This document shows positions 41,585 through 51,063 of a stretch of 64,000 bases of DNA, in pieces. Where the stretch lies: assembly GCF_002482975.1 (NCBI RefSeq), contig NZ_DLHA01000050.1, positions 124,001 through 188,000 of the forward strand, given 5' to 3'. The DNA comes from Flavobacterium sp. UBA7680. Its GTDB lineage: Bacteria > Bacteroidota > Bacteroidia > Flavobacteriales > Flavobacteriaceae. Within the stretch, counting starts at the first letter, position 1. Each line of letters starts with the position of its first letter. The notes beneath the pieces were generated by a model that saw only the letters and a program-made list of their open reading frames with translations, was not told the DNA's origin and made no database searches. A program made the translations under genes and the position numbers.

Positions 41585-43792
41585 TTATAAATTGAAATTA
41601 ACGCCCAGAACGATGTTTCTTCCAATATTTGGGATTCCGTCTGTTTTTAATCTTGAAAGGTGTGCAATGTATTTTTTGTCGAATAAATTGTTTCCGTTCA
41701 GGTTGATATCAAAAGCCGTCTTACCCAATTTTACCGTTCCTCCAAAACCTAAATTTACCAAAGTATACCCTTTAGAAGCAGTTTCGAAACCACTCACATT
41801 ATCCTGGCTGAAAGTTGAAGAAACATTTAAAGAAGCAAAACCTTCGCTTAACCAGTTTTTGATATTAAATTCAGTTCTAAGCGTATTATTCCAGTTGTTG
41901 GCAGGAATCAACGGCAAGTAATCATTATTGTCTTTTTTACCCGTTACGGTTTCAAAACTAGTTTCAAAATGTAACCAATCTAGCGGATGCGGGTGAAAGT
42001 GTAAACCAACTTCACCTCCGTACAATTGAGCATTATCCTGAATGTAAGCAAAAACATCATTATCGTCACGAGTTTCTCCGGTTGGCGAAGTGTAGATATA
42101 ATTGTTTATGTGATTATAAAATCCGTTAACGAAAAACTCAAAATGTGTGTTTTTGTATTCTAAGTTCAAATCAGTCTGAACGTTTTGTTCTGTTTTCAAA
42201 TCAGCATTTCCAATTTCGTAACGATTTGTTCCTTCGTGAACCCCGTTTGAAGTTAACTCCGCTAAGTTTGGCGCTCTAAATCCGGTTGCAACATTTAAAC
42301 GAACCGTAAGCGGTTCAGCCAGTTTTGTTTTATATCCTAAAGAAGCATTAAAACTGTCAAAAGATTTGTCAAGAGGAAGGAAATAACCTTCTTCACCTTC
42401 AGTTCCGTGTGCGTCAGAAGTAATGTGTCTGTTGTCAAAACGTAATCCGGCTTGTAAAACGCTGTTGTCCCATTCGTAATTGGCAGTTCCAAAAGCACCA
42501 AAATCATTCGTTGTCGCATCTGGAATTAAATATTCTTCGCCCGAATTTTTATTCGTTTGATGCATTCCCTGAACCCCAAAAATAGTCTCGATTTTTCCGA
42601 ATTTAGGAAAGTGGTATTTTAAATTGTAATTCAAAGTATTCAATCTCATGTGAAGTGAAGCATCATTACTGTCTTCAAATTCACTTCTGTCATTTGAGAT
42701 ATAACCTAAATCAACATCCAATTTTGAGTTTTCAAAAAAGATTACATTGTTCAAACTCAATAAATGGTTAAAAATTCCCTGTCTCGGAAACTGCGTGTCT
42801 TTGCTTGAAGATTGTTCTGCAATTCCATCTTCAGGCATTCCAATATCTAGTTTGTTATAATTGTATCTTAAAACACTTGAAAAACTTGAATTACTGTAAC
42901 CAATTCCGGTTTTAAAATCAGTTTCATTATAACGCGAATTTGTTACGCGGTCTCCATCGGCAATTTTATAATCAGAATGAGTGTTGTAGCTTCCACGCGC
43001 CAGAAATTTCCAATTATCAGTAGATGTTTTTAATCCAATAGAAGAATTACTTCCCTCTGTGTTCGTAAAATATTTTTGGCTGAAATTAGCTTTAAAAGTA
43101 CCCGCATCAGCAAATTTTTCAGGATTAAAGTATAAAACTCCTCCTAAAGCATCAGAACCGTACAATAGCGATGCCGGGCCTTTAATAACTTCAACACTTT
43201 CAATTCCGGCATCGTTTAAACCTAAACCATGTTCGTCTCCAAACTGCTGGTTTTCGATACGAACGCCTTGAGAATATACTAAAACACGATTTCCGCTCAA
43301 TCCGCGAATAACCGGTTTACCAATAGATGTTCCGGTAGAAATTTGCGAAACTCCGGGAATTGTAGCCAAACCTTCAATTAAAGTTGAAGTTCCTTTTTGC
43401 TGTAAAGTTTTAATGCTTTCATGCTCGATTTTCATTACGTTTTGCGATTGCAATTTGTTGAAAGGCGTAGAAACCACAACTTCATCCATTTCTAAAATGG
43501 ACTCTTCGAGCGTTACATCAACGGTATTTTGTTTTACTAATTTTAAGATGTTTTTATTTTGAGTAGCGTATCCAACATAAGAAAAAGACAGGCGTAAATT
43601 TCCGTTTGGAAGATTGTTTAATTCGTATTTTCCGTTTGCATCAGTCGTTGTTCCTTTATGCAATTCTGAAGCGTAAACAGAAACGCCCGGTAATGGCTGG
43701 TTTTGATTATCAGTTACTGTTCCTGAAACCGAATTTTGGGCAGAAAGCAAGCCCGAAAACCCTAAAACAAGGGCAATTATTAATTTTTTCAT
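41585..43792 (-). CDS. TonB-dependent outer-membrane receptor, ZnuD-like
   Basis: The 735-residue protein has a signal peptide (ALVLGFSGLLSAQ), a carboxypeptidase-like regulatory domain (VSGTVTDNQNQPLPGVSVYA, about 20-110), a plug with DEVVVSTPF (TonB-box region) and PVIRGLSGNRVLVYSQGVRI, and a 22-strand barrel ending IGRNIVLGVNFNL. His-rich spots (QQFGDEHGLGLNDAG, GLHFHPHPLDWLHF) and the small His/Cys-rich neighbour suggest metal uptake, similar to ZnuD-type zinc receptors. Family is firm; zinc or copper as the ligand is inference. It probably forms an operon with the small gene upstream. Confidence 0.9.
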   Translation of the reverse strand: MKKLIIALVLGFSGLLSAQNSVSGTVTDNQNQPLPGVSVYASELHKGTTTDANGKYELNNLPNGNLRLSFSYVGYATQNKNILKLVKQNTVDVTLEESILEMDEVVVSTPFNKLQSQNVMKIEHESIKTLQQKGTSTLIEGLATIPGVSQISTGTSIGKPVIRGLSGNRVLVYSQGVRIENQQFGDEHGLGLNDAGIESVEVIKGPASLLYGSDALGGVLYFNPEKFADAGTFKANFSQKYFTNTEGSNSSIGLKTSTDNWKFLARGSYNTHSDYKIADGDRVTNSRYNETDFKTGIGYSNSSFSSVLRYNYNKLDIGMPEDGIAEQSSSKDTQFPRQGIFNHLLSLNNVIFFENSKLDVDLGYISNDRSEFEDSNDASLHMRLNTLNYNLKYHFPKFGKIETIFGVQGMHQTNKNSGEEYLIPDATTNDFGAFGTANYEWDNSVLQAGLRFDNRHITSDAHGTEGEEGYFLPLDKSFDSFNASLGYKTKLAEPLTVRLNVATGFRAPNLAELTSNGVHEGTNRYEIGNADLKTEQNVQTDLNLEYKNTHFEFFVNGFYNHINNYIYTSPTGETRDDNDVFAYIQDNAQLYGGEVGLHFHPHPLDWLHFETSFETVTGKKDNNDYLPLIPANNWNNTLRTEFNIKNWLSEGFASLNVSSTFSQDNVSGFETASKGYTLVNLGFGGTVKLGKTAFDINLNGNNLFDKKYIAHLSRLKTDGIPNIGRNIVLGVNFNL

Positions 43793-43941
43793 TTGAAAAT
43801 TTTGCTATAGTTAATTGGATTTTCTTCTTTTAAATGAAAATTAAACGAACAGTACAGCATTCTAATCCCAATTTAATAAACAGGATTAGGAAACTCAAAG
43901 TTGTTTTGAATTTAGATTTTAAAAAAAGAGATGTTGAATTA

Positions 43942-44295
43942 TTAAGAAACTATAGCAGCGGGAGGACCTCGTAATAAATACGAACTTTTTGAAACAGAGA
44001 AAATCTTTTCTGACAGCGGGAAAAAATAAGGAATTTCGCTGCTGAAAGAATGAAATTGAAAAGAGAAAGTTTCTGGAACAATATAACTTCCAAAAGCAAA
44101 ATTACAAACGTAACAAAGGTCGTAATTATGGTGCTGATGCGTTATTTCGCCACTTGGATCATTATAATTGTGGTGACATTGTTTTTCTGAAAGCTGCTTT
44201 ACAATATGCTCATAACTGTGTATGGACTGAAACAATATTGAGAACAATATTGTGACAGCAAAAGAGAAACTTAATATGAGCTGTTTTTTCTTCAT
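43942..44295 (-). CDS. Small His/Cys-rich exported protein paired with the TonB receptor
   Basis: The 117-residue protein starts MKKKQLILSFSFAVTILFS; the in-frame TTG at 44304 is part of a TACCTTTG -7 word, so ATG 44295 is the better start. After the hydrophobic signal it has QCHHNYNDPSGEITHQHHNY, then DLCYVCNFAFG: six His and three Cys in about 30 residues, a likely metal-binding site. It ends YLLRGPPAAIVS. It lies 149 bases upstream of the receptor on the same strand. I infer that it delivers or senses the receptor's metal. No family name is known to me. Confidence 0.75.
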   Translation of the reverse strand: MKKKQLILSFSFAVTILFSILFQSIHSYEHIVKQLSEKQCHHNYNDPSGEITHQHHNYDLCYVCNFAFGSYIVPETFSFQFHSFSSEIPYFFPLSEKIFSVSKSSYLLRGPPAAIVS

Positions 44296-44301
44296 ACAGG
44301 A

Positions 44302-44309
44302 CAAAGGTA
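44302..44309 (-). promoter_or_regulatory. Candidate -7 element of the His/Cys-rich protein gene
   Basis: Minus-strand TACCTTTG fits TAnnTTTG and ends 7 bases before the ATG at 44295, implying a very short leader. No ideal -33 TTG is present. Confidence 0.35.
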
Positions 44310-44509
44310 TAAAAGATCAAATTCATTTTTTGAATTCTAATGCAGATTCTTTGAAAAAAGTTCAGCAAACACAAATATTCGTCATCAAAAACAGAATAAT
44401 TGCTTTCTAATCGTTCCCTGAACTATCATTATATTATATTTGTAAGTGAAATAAATCGATTCTATTAAGCGTTTATTTTATAGAACCTCTTTTAAACTCA
44501 AAAAATTAT

Positions 44510-45217
44510 ATGCGATTTCTTTTTAGCTGTTTGTTTTTAGTTTCATTTTTTAATGCTTTTTCGCAAGAAGATGTCAAAGCAGAAATAAAACCTATAGTTA
44601 AAATAGATTCTTTGTATAGAGAAGATCAGTTTTATTTTTCTGTAACCTATAATATGTTTACAGATATTCCTCAAAAATTCAAACAAAACAAATTTTCCCT
44701 TGGACTTTCGGGCGGGTTTTTACGCGACATGCCAATCAATAAATCCAGAACAGTTTCAATTGCAGCAGGTGTAGGATTGAGCTATCAAAACTACTTTCAA
44801 AATTTTGGTATTTCAAAAGATGGAGCCGGAGCCGTAGTTTATAATGTTGTCGATGCAGGAGAAATTGCTTCAAATCGTTACAAACAATACGCTGTAGAAT
44901 TTCCGATAGAATTTAGATGGCGTAATTCAACTTACGAAAGCACAAAATTCTGGAGAATTTATGGCGGAGTAAAATTAAGTTATATCTTCTCTAATACTTC
45001 CATTTTAGACGACGGCGAAAATACCTATCGTATAAAAAATAATGACGCTATTAATAAATTCCAATACGGGCCGTATATTTCTGCGGGTTACAATACCTGG
45101 AATGTTTATTTGTATTATGGTTTGAGTCCGCTGTTTAAAGACGGCGTTACCACATTAAGCGGAGAAAAAGTAACCATGAAAACGCTGAATGCAGGATTAA
45201 TATTCTACATTTTATAA
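44510..45217 (+). CDS. PorT-like outer-membrane beta-barrel protein
   Basis: The 235-residue protein has a signal peptide (MRFLFSCLFLVSFFNAFSQ) and an eight-strand barrel pattern (FSLGLSGGFLRDMPINKSRT, VSIAAGVGLSYQNYF, EFPIEFRWRNSTYESTKFWR, ISAGYNTWNVYLYYGLSPLF). The order and the EFPIEFRWR strand are those of the PorT family, whose founder takes part in type IX secretion in Porphyromonas. Whether this copy does so cannot be read here. It overlaps the convergent PAP2-like gene by 6 bases. Confidence 0.8.
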   Translation: MRFLFSCLFLVSFFNAFSQEDVKAEIKPIVKIDSLYREDQFYFSVTYNMFTDIPQKFKQNKFSLGLSGGFLRDMPINKSRTVSIAAGVGLSYQNYFQNFGISKDGAGAVVYNVVDAGEIASNRYKQYAVEFPIEFRWRNSTYESTKFWRIYGGVKLSYIFSNTSILDDGENTYRIKNNDAINKFQYGPYISAGYNTWNVYLYYGLSPLFKDGVTTLSGEKVTMKTLNAGLIFYIL

Positions 45218-45817
45218 CCACAAATACAAAAATAATATCTGCGGTAAAACGCCAATTAACAAACCAATTGATATTTCTTTTGGTGTATGTGCGTTCATTT
45301 CTAATCGGGATGAAGCTACAATTCCAGAAAATAAAATTAACAGCGCGCCCCAATACGGATTGTGCATTTGTAAATGAATATTTAACCCAATTGCAAAGAT
45401 TGTAAACCCTGTAATAGCAGTCATGTGCAGGCTGGCCTTAATTTTAAAAAGTGAGCATACCAATGCTAATATTGTACTAAACAACGCTCCCAAAAAAAAG
45501 AAATGTAGTTCAGGATAACGAGTAATGACAATACTTCTTTTTACTAATAAAATATATAAAAAGCATTGTAAAATAAGCGGAATGCGACGCTGGGAGTTTT
45601 CTGGAAGCATCATCGATTTTACGTGTCCAGTCGAACGTAACAGCATGAAAAACAAAATGGGAACGATAATGGTAATAACCAAAATTTGAAACAGAACAAA
45701 GTATTTTTCCTGCGTTGTAAAAATATCTTCTTTACAATAAAGGTATAATAATGTGGCATACATCGATATAAAAATCGGATGAAGTATATAGGAGAATAAT
45801 GGAAGTATTTTTTTCAA
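45212..45817 (-). CDS. PAP2-like integral membrane protein
   Basis: The 201-residue protein has about six membrane helices. The segments KASLHMTAITGFTIFAIG and SSRLEMNAHTPKEISIGLLI occupy the places of the second and third PAP2 phosphatase motifs (SGH and SRxxxxxHxxxD). The key residues differ: His is preserved in both, but the Asp of motif 3 is replaced and motif 1 (KxxxxxxRP) is not evident. It may be a degenerate lipid phosphatase. It is convergent with and overlaps the PorT-like gene at the stop codons. Confidence 0.7.
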   Translation of the reverse strand: MKKILPLFSYILHPIFISMYATLLYLYCKEDIFTTQEKYFVLFQILVITIIVPILFFMLLRSTGHVKSMMLPENSQRRIPLILQCFLYILLVKRSIVITRYPELHFFFLGALFSTILALVCSLFKIKASLHMTAITGFTIFAIGLNIHLQMHNPYWGALLILFSGIVASSRLEMNAHTPKEISIGLLIGVLPQILFLYLWL

Positions 45818-45912
45818 AACGTATTATTTTGTGGTATTGAACAAATATAAGCAATTAATGTTTTTTGCAATTAACGGAGTAAATTTTCACAAATTATTAG
45901 CATTTTTTTCTC

Positions 45913-46157
45913 GCCACGAATATTTATTTTTTTGCCACGAATTGCACGAATTTCCACGAATTATTTTTTTAATTTTTTGCCACAGATTTAAAGGATTCTC
46001 ACAGATTGAAAATCCTTTAAATCCGTTTAATCTGTGGCTAATATTTTAACCATCCAACAAATAAAATAATTCGTGGAAATTAGTGTAATTCGTGGCAACT
46101 CCCTTTTTTACATTTCAAAATAAATTAAGAAATATTAGTGTAATTCGTGGCAAACCT
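45913..46157. repeat. Nested GCCACGAATT / GCCACAGATT repeat, second copy
   Basis: The outer arms 45931-45963 (TTGCCACGAATTGCACGAAT...) and 46067-46097 pair with few mismatches. Extra outer words are TCGCCACGAA at 45911 and TAATTCGTGGCAAA at 46141. The inner arms 45979-45997 (GCCACAGATTTAAAGGATT) and 46020-46038 pair with mismatches. The order of words is that of 38978-39193. It fills the spacer upstream of murF-alr and may carry part of its promoter (TAAATTTG at 46163-46170). Confidence 0.9.
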
Positions 46158-46188
46158 TTTTTTAAATTTGACAAAAAGAAATTTCTAA

Positions 46189-48657
46189 ATGAGCATAAAT
46201 TTAAAAAGCCTTATTCCGGTTTTTAACGCCGAATGGATAGGTTCAGATTCTGATATTTTTGTTGATCATATTTCGATCGACAGCCGTTCTTTGCAAAACG
46301 GGTCTAAAACATTGTTTATTGCTCTTTCCGGGGTCAATAATGATGCTCATTTGTATATTTCAGAATTGATAGAAAAAGGCGTTCAGAATTTTGTTGTTCA
46401 GTATATTCCCGAAAATGTAAAAGGAAAAGCCAATTTTTTCGTCGTAAAAAATACGCGCAAAGCACTTCAGGAATTGGCGGGTTATTATCGTGATTTATTC
46501 GATTTTCCTATAATTGGTTTAACCGGAAGTAACGGAAAAACCATCGTAAAAGAATGGCTTAATTTCCTTTTAAGTCCCGACTATAATATTATCCGAAGCC
46601 CAAAAAGTTACAACTCACAAGTTGGCGTTCCGCTTTCTGTTATTGCTATAAATGAAAAACATAATTTAGGAATTTTCGAAGCCGGAATTTCAACGGTTAA
46701 CGAAATGGTTAATCTCGAAAAAATCATCAAACCTAATATTGGCGTTTTAACCAGTATAGGTTCTGCGCACGATGAAGGTTTTGAAAATCTGGTTCAAAAA
46801 ATCAAAGAAAAATTACTGCTTTTCAAAAAATCAGCCGTAATAATCTATCAAAAAAATGAATTGGTAGATCAATGTCTTTTAGATTTTTCTGCCGAATTTC
46901 CACTTCAAAACAGAACGTTATTTTCATGGAGTTTTACAGACGCTTCTGCCGATGTTTTTATTCTGATGAAAGAAACTAAAAACGATGCTACAATAATTAA
47001 ATACCAATATAAAGACGAAGTTTTCAATTTAGAAATTCCGTTTAGCGATTCGGCTTCTATAGAAAATACCATTTCCTGTTTATTGGTTTTACTGCGTTTT
47101 AACTATGATTTCGAGGTTATTCAAAATCGTGTAAAATTGCTTTATCCGGTCGAAATGCGTCTTGAAGTTAAAAACGGAATTCACAATTGCAGCTTAATTG
47201 ACGATAGTTACAGTTCAGATTTTCAATCGTTGAAAATTGCTTTAGACTTTTTAGAAAGCCAGAAAAAGAATGCTTCAAAAGCTGTTATATTATCAGATAT
47301 TTTTCAAAGTGGATTTTCAAACGAAGAACTCTATTCTAAAGTTGCTCAGTTAATTTCAGACAATAAAATCAACCGCGTTATTGGAATTGGAACGACAATT
47401 TCATCTTTTGCAGCTAAATTTCCAAACAGTACGATGTTTCAAAATACGGCAGAATTTATTGCCGAAATTGAAAACCTGAATTTCAATAATGAAACCATTT
47501 TAATAAAAGGAGCAAGATCGTTTCAGTTTGAAGAAATCGTTTCGCTGCTGGAGGAAAAAACACATGAAACGGTTCTCGAAATTAATCTGGATGCCATAAA
47601 TCACAATTTAAATTATTTCAAATCAAAATTAGCCGACGATGTAAAAATCATGGTTATGGTAAAAGCTTTTGGTTATGGAAACGGCGGACTTGAAATTGCA
47701 AAATTACTCGAACATAATAAAGTAAATTATTTAGGTGTGGCTTTCGCCGATGAAGGAATTTCACTGAAAAACGGCGGAATCAAACTGCCAATTATGGTTT
47801 TGAATCCCGAATCGACCAGTTTTCCGTCGATAATTCAATATAAACTAGAACCTGAAATTTACAGTATAAAAGGATTAAATGCCTTTTTGAAAATTGCCAG
47901 AGAAAAGAATTTAAAAGATTTTCCAATTCATATCAAAGTCGACACCGGAATGCACCGTTTAGGTTTTGAAGACAATACGATCGATGAGTTAATTGAAACT
48001 TTAAAAGGAAATTCAACCGTTCGTGTTCAAAGTATTTTATCGCATTTGGCAACAAGCGACGATTTAAATCATTATGATTTTGTCATTAAACAGATTAATT
48101 TATTCGAAAAATTATCTTCAAAATTAATGACAGAATTAAACATAAATCCAATTCGTCATATTTTAAATACATCCGGAATTAGCAATTTTCCAAATGCACA
48201 ATATAATATGGTTCGTTTAGGAATTGGTTTATACGGCGTTTCAAACGACCCGTCAGAACAAAAATATCTGGAAAATGTGGGAACCTTAAAATCGATTATT
48301 TCGCAGGTTCGTACTATTCCAAGTGGCGACAGCGTAGGCTATGGACGTCGTTTTATGGCCGAAAAAGAAACCAAAATTGCCACAATTCCAATTGGTTATG
48401 CGGATGGAATTTCGAGATTATGGGGCAATCAGGTTGGTTTTGTAACAATTAAAAATCAAAAAGCCTATATCGTAGGAAGCGTCTGTATGGATATGTTAAT
48501 GGTTGATGTAAGTCATATTGATTGTAAAGAAGGCGATTCGGTAATTATTTTTGGCGAAAGCCCAACCGTTATCGAAATGGCCGATGCTTTAAAAACCATT
48601 CCGTATGAGATTATGACGAGTATTTCGCAGCGTGTCAAGAGGGTATTTTTTAGATAA
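46189..48657 (+). CDS. murF-alr: Bifunctional UDP-MurNAc-tripeptide:D-Ala-D-Ala ligase / alanine racemase
   Basis: The 822-residue protein fuses two cell-wall enzymes. Residues 1-455 are MurF: Mur N-domain, ATP site GLTGSNGKTIVKEWL, central IRSPKSYNSQVGVPLSV and a C-domain with ILIKGARSFQFEEIV. Residues 460-822 are alanine racemase: EINLDAINHNLNYFK, the PLP lysine in VMVKAFGYGNGG, and VGYGRRFMAEKETKIATIPI with the Tyr region. The first half adds D-Ala-D-Ala to the precursor; the second makes D-Ala. The fusion is known in Bacteroidota. Both active sites look intact. It is upstream of mscL by 69 bases. Confidence 0.96.
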   Translation: MSINLKSLIPVFNAEWIGSDSDIFVDHISIDSRSLQNGSKTLFIALSGVNNDAHLYISELIEKGVQNFVVQYIPENVKGKANFFVVKNTRKALQELAGYYRDLFDFPIIGLTGSNGKTIVKEWLNFLLSPDYNIIRSPKSYNSQVGVPLSVIAINEKHNLGIFEAGISTVNEMVNLEKIIKPNIGVLTSIGSAHDEGFENLVQKIKEKLLLFKKSAVIIYQKNELVDQCLLDFSAEFPLQNRTLFSWSFTDASADVFILMKETKNDATIIKYQYKDEVFNLEIPFSDSASIENTISCLLVLLRFNYDFEVIQNRVKLLYPVEMRLEVKNGIHNCSLIDDSYSSDFQSLKIALDFLESQKKNASKAVILSDIFQSGFSNEELYSKVAQLISDNKINRVIGIGTTISSFAAKFPNSTMFQNTAEFIAEIENLNFNNETILIKGARSFQFEEIVSLLEEKTHETVLEINLDAINHNLNYFKSKLADDVKIMVMVKAFGYGNGGLEIAKLLEHNKVNYLGVAFADEGISLKNGGIKLPIMVLNPESTSFPSIIQYKLEPEIYSIKGLNAFLKIAREKNLKDFPIHIKVDTGMHRLGFEDNTIDELIETLKGNSTVRVQSILSHLATSDDLNHYDFVIKQINLFEKLSSKLMTELNINPIRHILNTSGISNFPNAQYNMVRLGIGLYGVSNDPSEQKYLENVGTLKSIISQVRTIPSGDSVGYGRRFMAEKETKIATIPIGYADGISRLWGNQVGFVTIKNQKAYIVGSVCMDMLMVDVSHIDCKEGDSVIIFGESPTVIEMADALKTIPYEIMTSISQRVKRVFFR

Positions 48658-48725
48658 TTTTAAGAACTTTCAAGAAAATTGCGTATTTTCGGTATTCACT
48701 TATTATAAATGTAAATAGATACAAT

Positions 48726-49100
48726 ATGGGATTTTTTTCAGAATTTAAGGCATTTGCAATAAAAGGCAACGTGGTTGATCTTGCTGTTGCAGTAATTATT
48801 GGAGCAGCATTTGGTAAAATTGTAAGTTCATTTATTGAAGATGTAATTACGCCACTAGTATTAAAACCGGCTTTAGAAGCTGCACATTTAGAAAAAATTC
48901 AAGATCTTACGGCTTTTGGCGGTGTAAAATATGGTCTCTTTCTGTCGGCAGTAATTAACTTTGCTATTGTCGCTTTTGTTTTATTCTTAGTTATTAAAGG
49001 AATAAACAAACTTAAAAAAGAAGAAGCTCCAGCTCCACCAGCCGGACCAACTCAGGAAGAATTGCTTACGCAAATTAGAGATTTATTAAAAAATAAATAA
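48726..49100 (+). CDS. mscL: Large-conductance mechanosensitive channel
   Basis: The 124-residue protein begins with the S1/TM1 region (EFKAFAIKGNVVDLAVAVII, GAAFGKIVSSFIEDVITPLV), the MscL pore signature. TM2 follows (FLSAVINFAIVAFVLFLVIK), then a Pro-rich linker and a C-terminal amphipathic helix (TQEELLTQIRDLLK). It opens on membrane tension to release solutes on osmotic downshock. Length is normal and a terminator follows the gene. Confidence 0.97.
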   Translation: MGFFSEFKAFAIKGNVVDLAVAVIIGAAFGKIVSSFIEDVITPLVLKPALEAAHLEKIQDLTAFGGVKYGLFLSAVINFAIVAFVLFLVIKGINKLKKEEAPAPPAGPTQEELLTQIRDLLKNK

Positions 49101-49130
49101 GATATAATACCGCTACACTAAGTCTAACTT

Positions 49131-49160
49131 AACCGCTTCTTGGATGGAGCGGTTTTTTTT
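49131..49160 (+). terminator. Rho-independent terminator of mscL
   Basis: AACCGCT (49131) and AGCGGTT pair over 7 bases, followed by eight T. It lies 30 bases after the stop codon. Confidence 0.85.
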
Positions 49161-49206
49161 ACATATTGTTTAATTTATAACATTTTGTTATTTTTTGTGA
49201 AGCATG

Positions 49207-49236
49207 TTGTTTTCGTTTTTATTATAACTATTTTTG
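49207..49236 (+). promoter_or_regulatory. Promoter of asd
   Basis: TTG (49207-49209), exactly 19 bases, then TATTTTTG (49229-49236) fit the Bacteroidota -33/-7 consensus fully. It ends 42 bases before the ATG of asd. Confidence 0.7.
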
Positions 49237-49277
49237 CAGAGTAAAATTAGATTAATAGCTATTTAAAAATATAAATA

Positions 49278-50267
49278 ATGAGAATTGCAGTTGTAGGTGC
49301 TACCGGAATGGTTGGCGAAGTAATGCTTAAAGTTTTAGCAGAAAGAAATTTTCCTGTTACAGAATTAATCCCTGTTGCATCTGAAAGATCAGTAGGAAAA
49401 GAAATTGAATATAAAGGAACTAAATATAAAGTTGTTGGTTTACAGACTGCTGTAGATATGAAAGCTGATATTGCAGTTTTCTCTGCAGGTGGAGATACTT
49501 CGTTAGAATGGGCTCCAAAATTTGCTGCAGCCGGAACAACTGTTATTGACAATTCATCTGCATGGAGAATGGATCCAACTAAGAAATTAGTAGTTCCAGA
49601 AATCAATGCTTCTGTATTAACAAAAGAAGATAAAATTATTGCAAACCCAAACTGTTCTACTATTCAAATGGTATTAGCTTTGGCCCCTTTGCATAAAAAA
49701 TACAATATTAAAAGAATCATCGTTTCTACTTACCAATCTATAACAGGAACTGGTGTAAAAGCAGTGAAGCAATTAGAAAACGAATACGCAGGAATTCAGG
49801 GTGATATGGCTTACAAATATCCAATTCACAGAAATGCAATTCCACACTGCGATAGTTTTGAAGATAACGGATACACTAAAGAAGAAATGAAATTAGTGCG
49901 TGAAACTCAAAAAATTCTTGGTGATAACACCATCAGAGTTACAGCTACGGCAGTTCGTGTACCAGTTGTAGGCGGACATAGCGAAGCAGTAAATGTTGAG
50001 TTTACAAATGATTTTGAAGTAAATGAAGTTCGTGAAATTTTACACAATACGGATGGAGTAGTGGTGCAGGATAATTTAGACACATTTACATACCCAATGC
50101 CATTATATGCAGAAGGTAAAAATGATGTTTTCGTTGGAAGAATCCGTCGTGACGAAAGCCAGCCAAACACATTAAACCTATGGATCGTTGCTGATAACTT
50201 AAGAAAAGGAGCTGCAACAAACACGATTCAAATTGCTGAATATTTAATCGCAACAGGTTTGGTATAA
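49278..50267 (+). CDS. asd: Aspartate-semialdehyde dehydrogenase
   Basis: The 329-residue protein has the nucleotide motif MRIAVVGATGMVGEVMLKVL, the active-site Cys in IANPNCSTIQMVLALAPLH, and the substrate His/Arg motif VRVPVVGGHSEAVNVEF. It reduces aspartyl phosphate to the semialdehyde for lysine/diaminopimelate, threonine and methionine synthesis. Length is normal. It is a single-gene unit with its own strong promoter and terminator, next to other envelope-related genes. Confidence 0.97.
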   Translation: MRIAVVGATGMVGEVMLKVLAERNFPVTELIPVASERSVGKEIEYKGTKYKVVGLQTAVDMKADIAVFSAGGDTSLEWAPKFAAAGTTVIDNSSAWRMDPTKKLVVPEINASVLTKEDKIIANPNCSTIQMVLALAPLHKKYNIKRIIVSTYQSITGTGVKAVKQLENEYAGIQGDMAYKYPIHRNAIPHCDSFEDNGYTKEEMKLVRETQKILGDNTIRVTATAVRVPVVGGHSEAVNVEFTNDFEVNEVREILHNTDGVVVQDNLDTFTYPMPLYAEGKNDVFVGRIRRDESQPNTLNLWIVADNLRKGAATNTIQIAEYLIATGLV

Positions 50268-50295
50268 CTAGAGATTAAAGAAAATTGTTATAAAG

Positions 50296-50335
50296 AAAAA
50301 GCCGTAATTGCAGCAATGTAATTACGGCTTTTTTG
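50296..50335 (+). terminator. Rho-independent terminator of asd
   Basis: AAAAAGCCGTAATT and AATTACGGCTTTTTT pair over 14 bases around a 10-base loop; a T-run is included. It begins 29 bases after the stop codon. Confidence 0.9.
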
Positions 50336-50372
50336 ATTTATTTTAATCTTATATTTGATCTTTATTTATATT

Positions 50373-51050
50373 ATGAAAGACATTAATTTAAAATACATCG
50401 AAGACAATTATATTGAGTTTGAAGAAGTAATTAAAATAGCAAATATTGCTGCAGACAAGTTGAATAACTTAATTGAGAACAAACTTGTTCCTGAGCCTTC
50501 TTATGTCGTAAAATCAGAAATTACAATTAGTTCTTCATTAAACGATAATCATAAAATAACAGTTGAGAAAAAGTATTTTCATCCAAGGGTTTTAGAACTT
50601 ATAAAGATGAATGCGGATAATTTGAATCCTGAAAAATTCAAATCTGAATTCAAAGAAAATTTATTGTTAAACTTAAAAAACCATGCTCACAAAGCACTTG
50701 CTTACGGAAATGTTTTTGATGAAAACCTGAATATTGACAATGCAAAAATCGAAAGCGCATTAGAAGAAGAATGGAATTACTTTTGCAAAGGTGTTTACGG
50801 AATCTGCACTTTGCAAAACAATGAAAATGCCATTATAGATAAAGAAGTCGCCGTAAAAAGAATCCTGAATTTTATTGAAAAAAAATCTACTTCATTAACA
50901 AACGATGAAAAAATAGAATTGCAGGAACTCAATGCAGAATTCAATAAATCAACCAGTTCTTTTGCGCCTTATCAAAGAGAATCGAGCAGTCGGGGTAAAT
51001 ATCTAGATAAGTTATTAAGAGAGTTTTCGTTAGATAATTTAATTCAATAA
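50373..51050 (+). CDS. Uncharacterised cytoplasmic protein
   Basis: I start at ATG 50373 (MKDINLKYIEDNYIEFEEVI); the earlier in-frame TTG at 50355 lies in a hydrophobic stretch and is unlikely. The 225-residue product is charged and helical, with no signal peptide, no membrane segment and no motif that I recognise. The segment EEEWNYFCKGVYGICTLQNN holds the two Cys. It is followed 13 bases later by another orphan gene, and the pair is bounded by two terminators, so they form a two-gene unit. Such pairs can be toxin-immunity or accessory genes, but nothing in the sequence proves it. Confidence 0.65.
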   Translation: MKDINLKYIEDNYIEFEEVIKIANIAADKLNNLIENKLVPEPSYVVKSEITISSSLNDNHKITVEKKYFHPRVLELIKMNADNLNPEKFKSEFKENLLLNLKNHAHKALAYGNVFDENLNIDNAKIESALEEEWNYFCKGVYGICTLQNNENAIIDKEVAVKRILNFIEKKSTSLTNDEKIELQELNAEFNKSTSSFAPYQRESSSRGKYLDKLLREFSLDNLIQ

Positions 51051-51063
51051 GATGTAATTTGAG

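Noticed and set aside
44296..44304. TTG start for the His/Cys-rich protein
   Set aside because: The TTG is part of a TACCTTTG promoter-like word and the ATG at 44295 begins a normal signal peptide.
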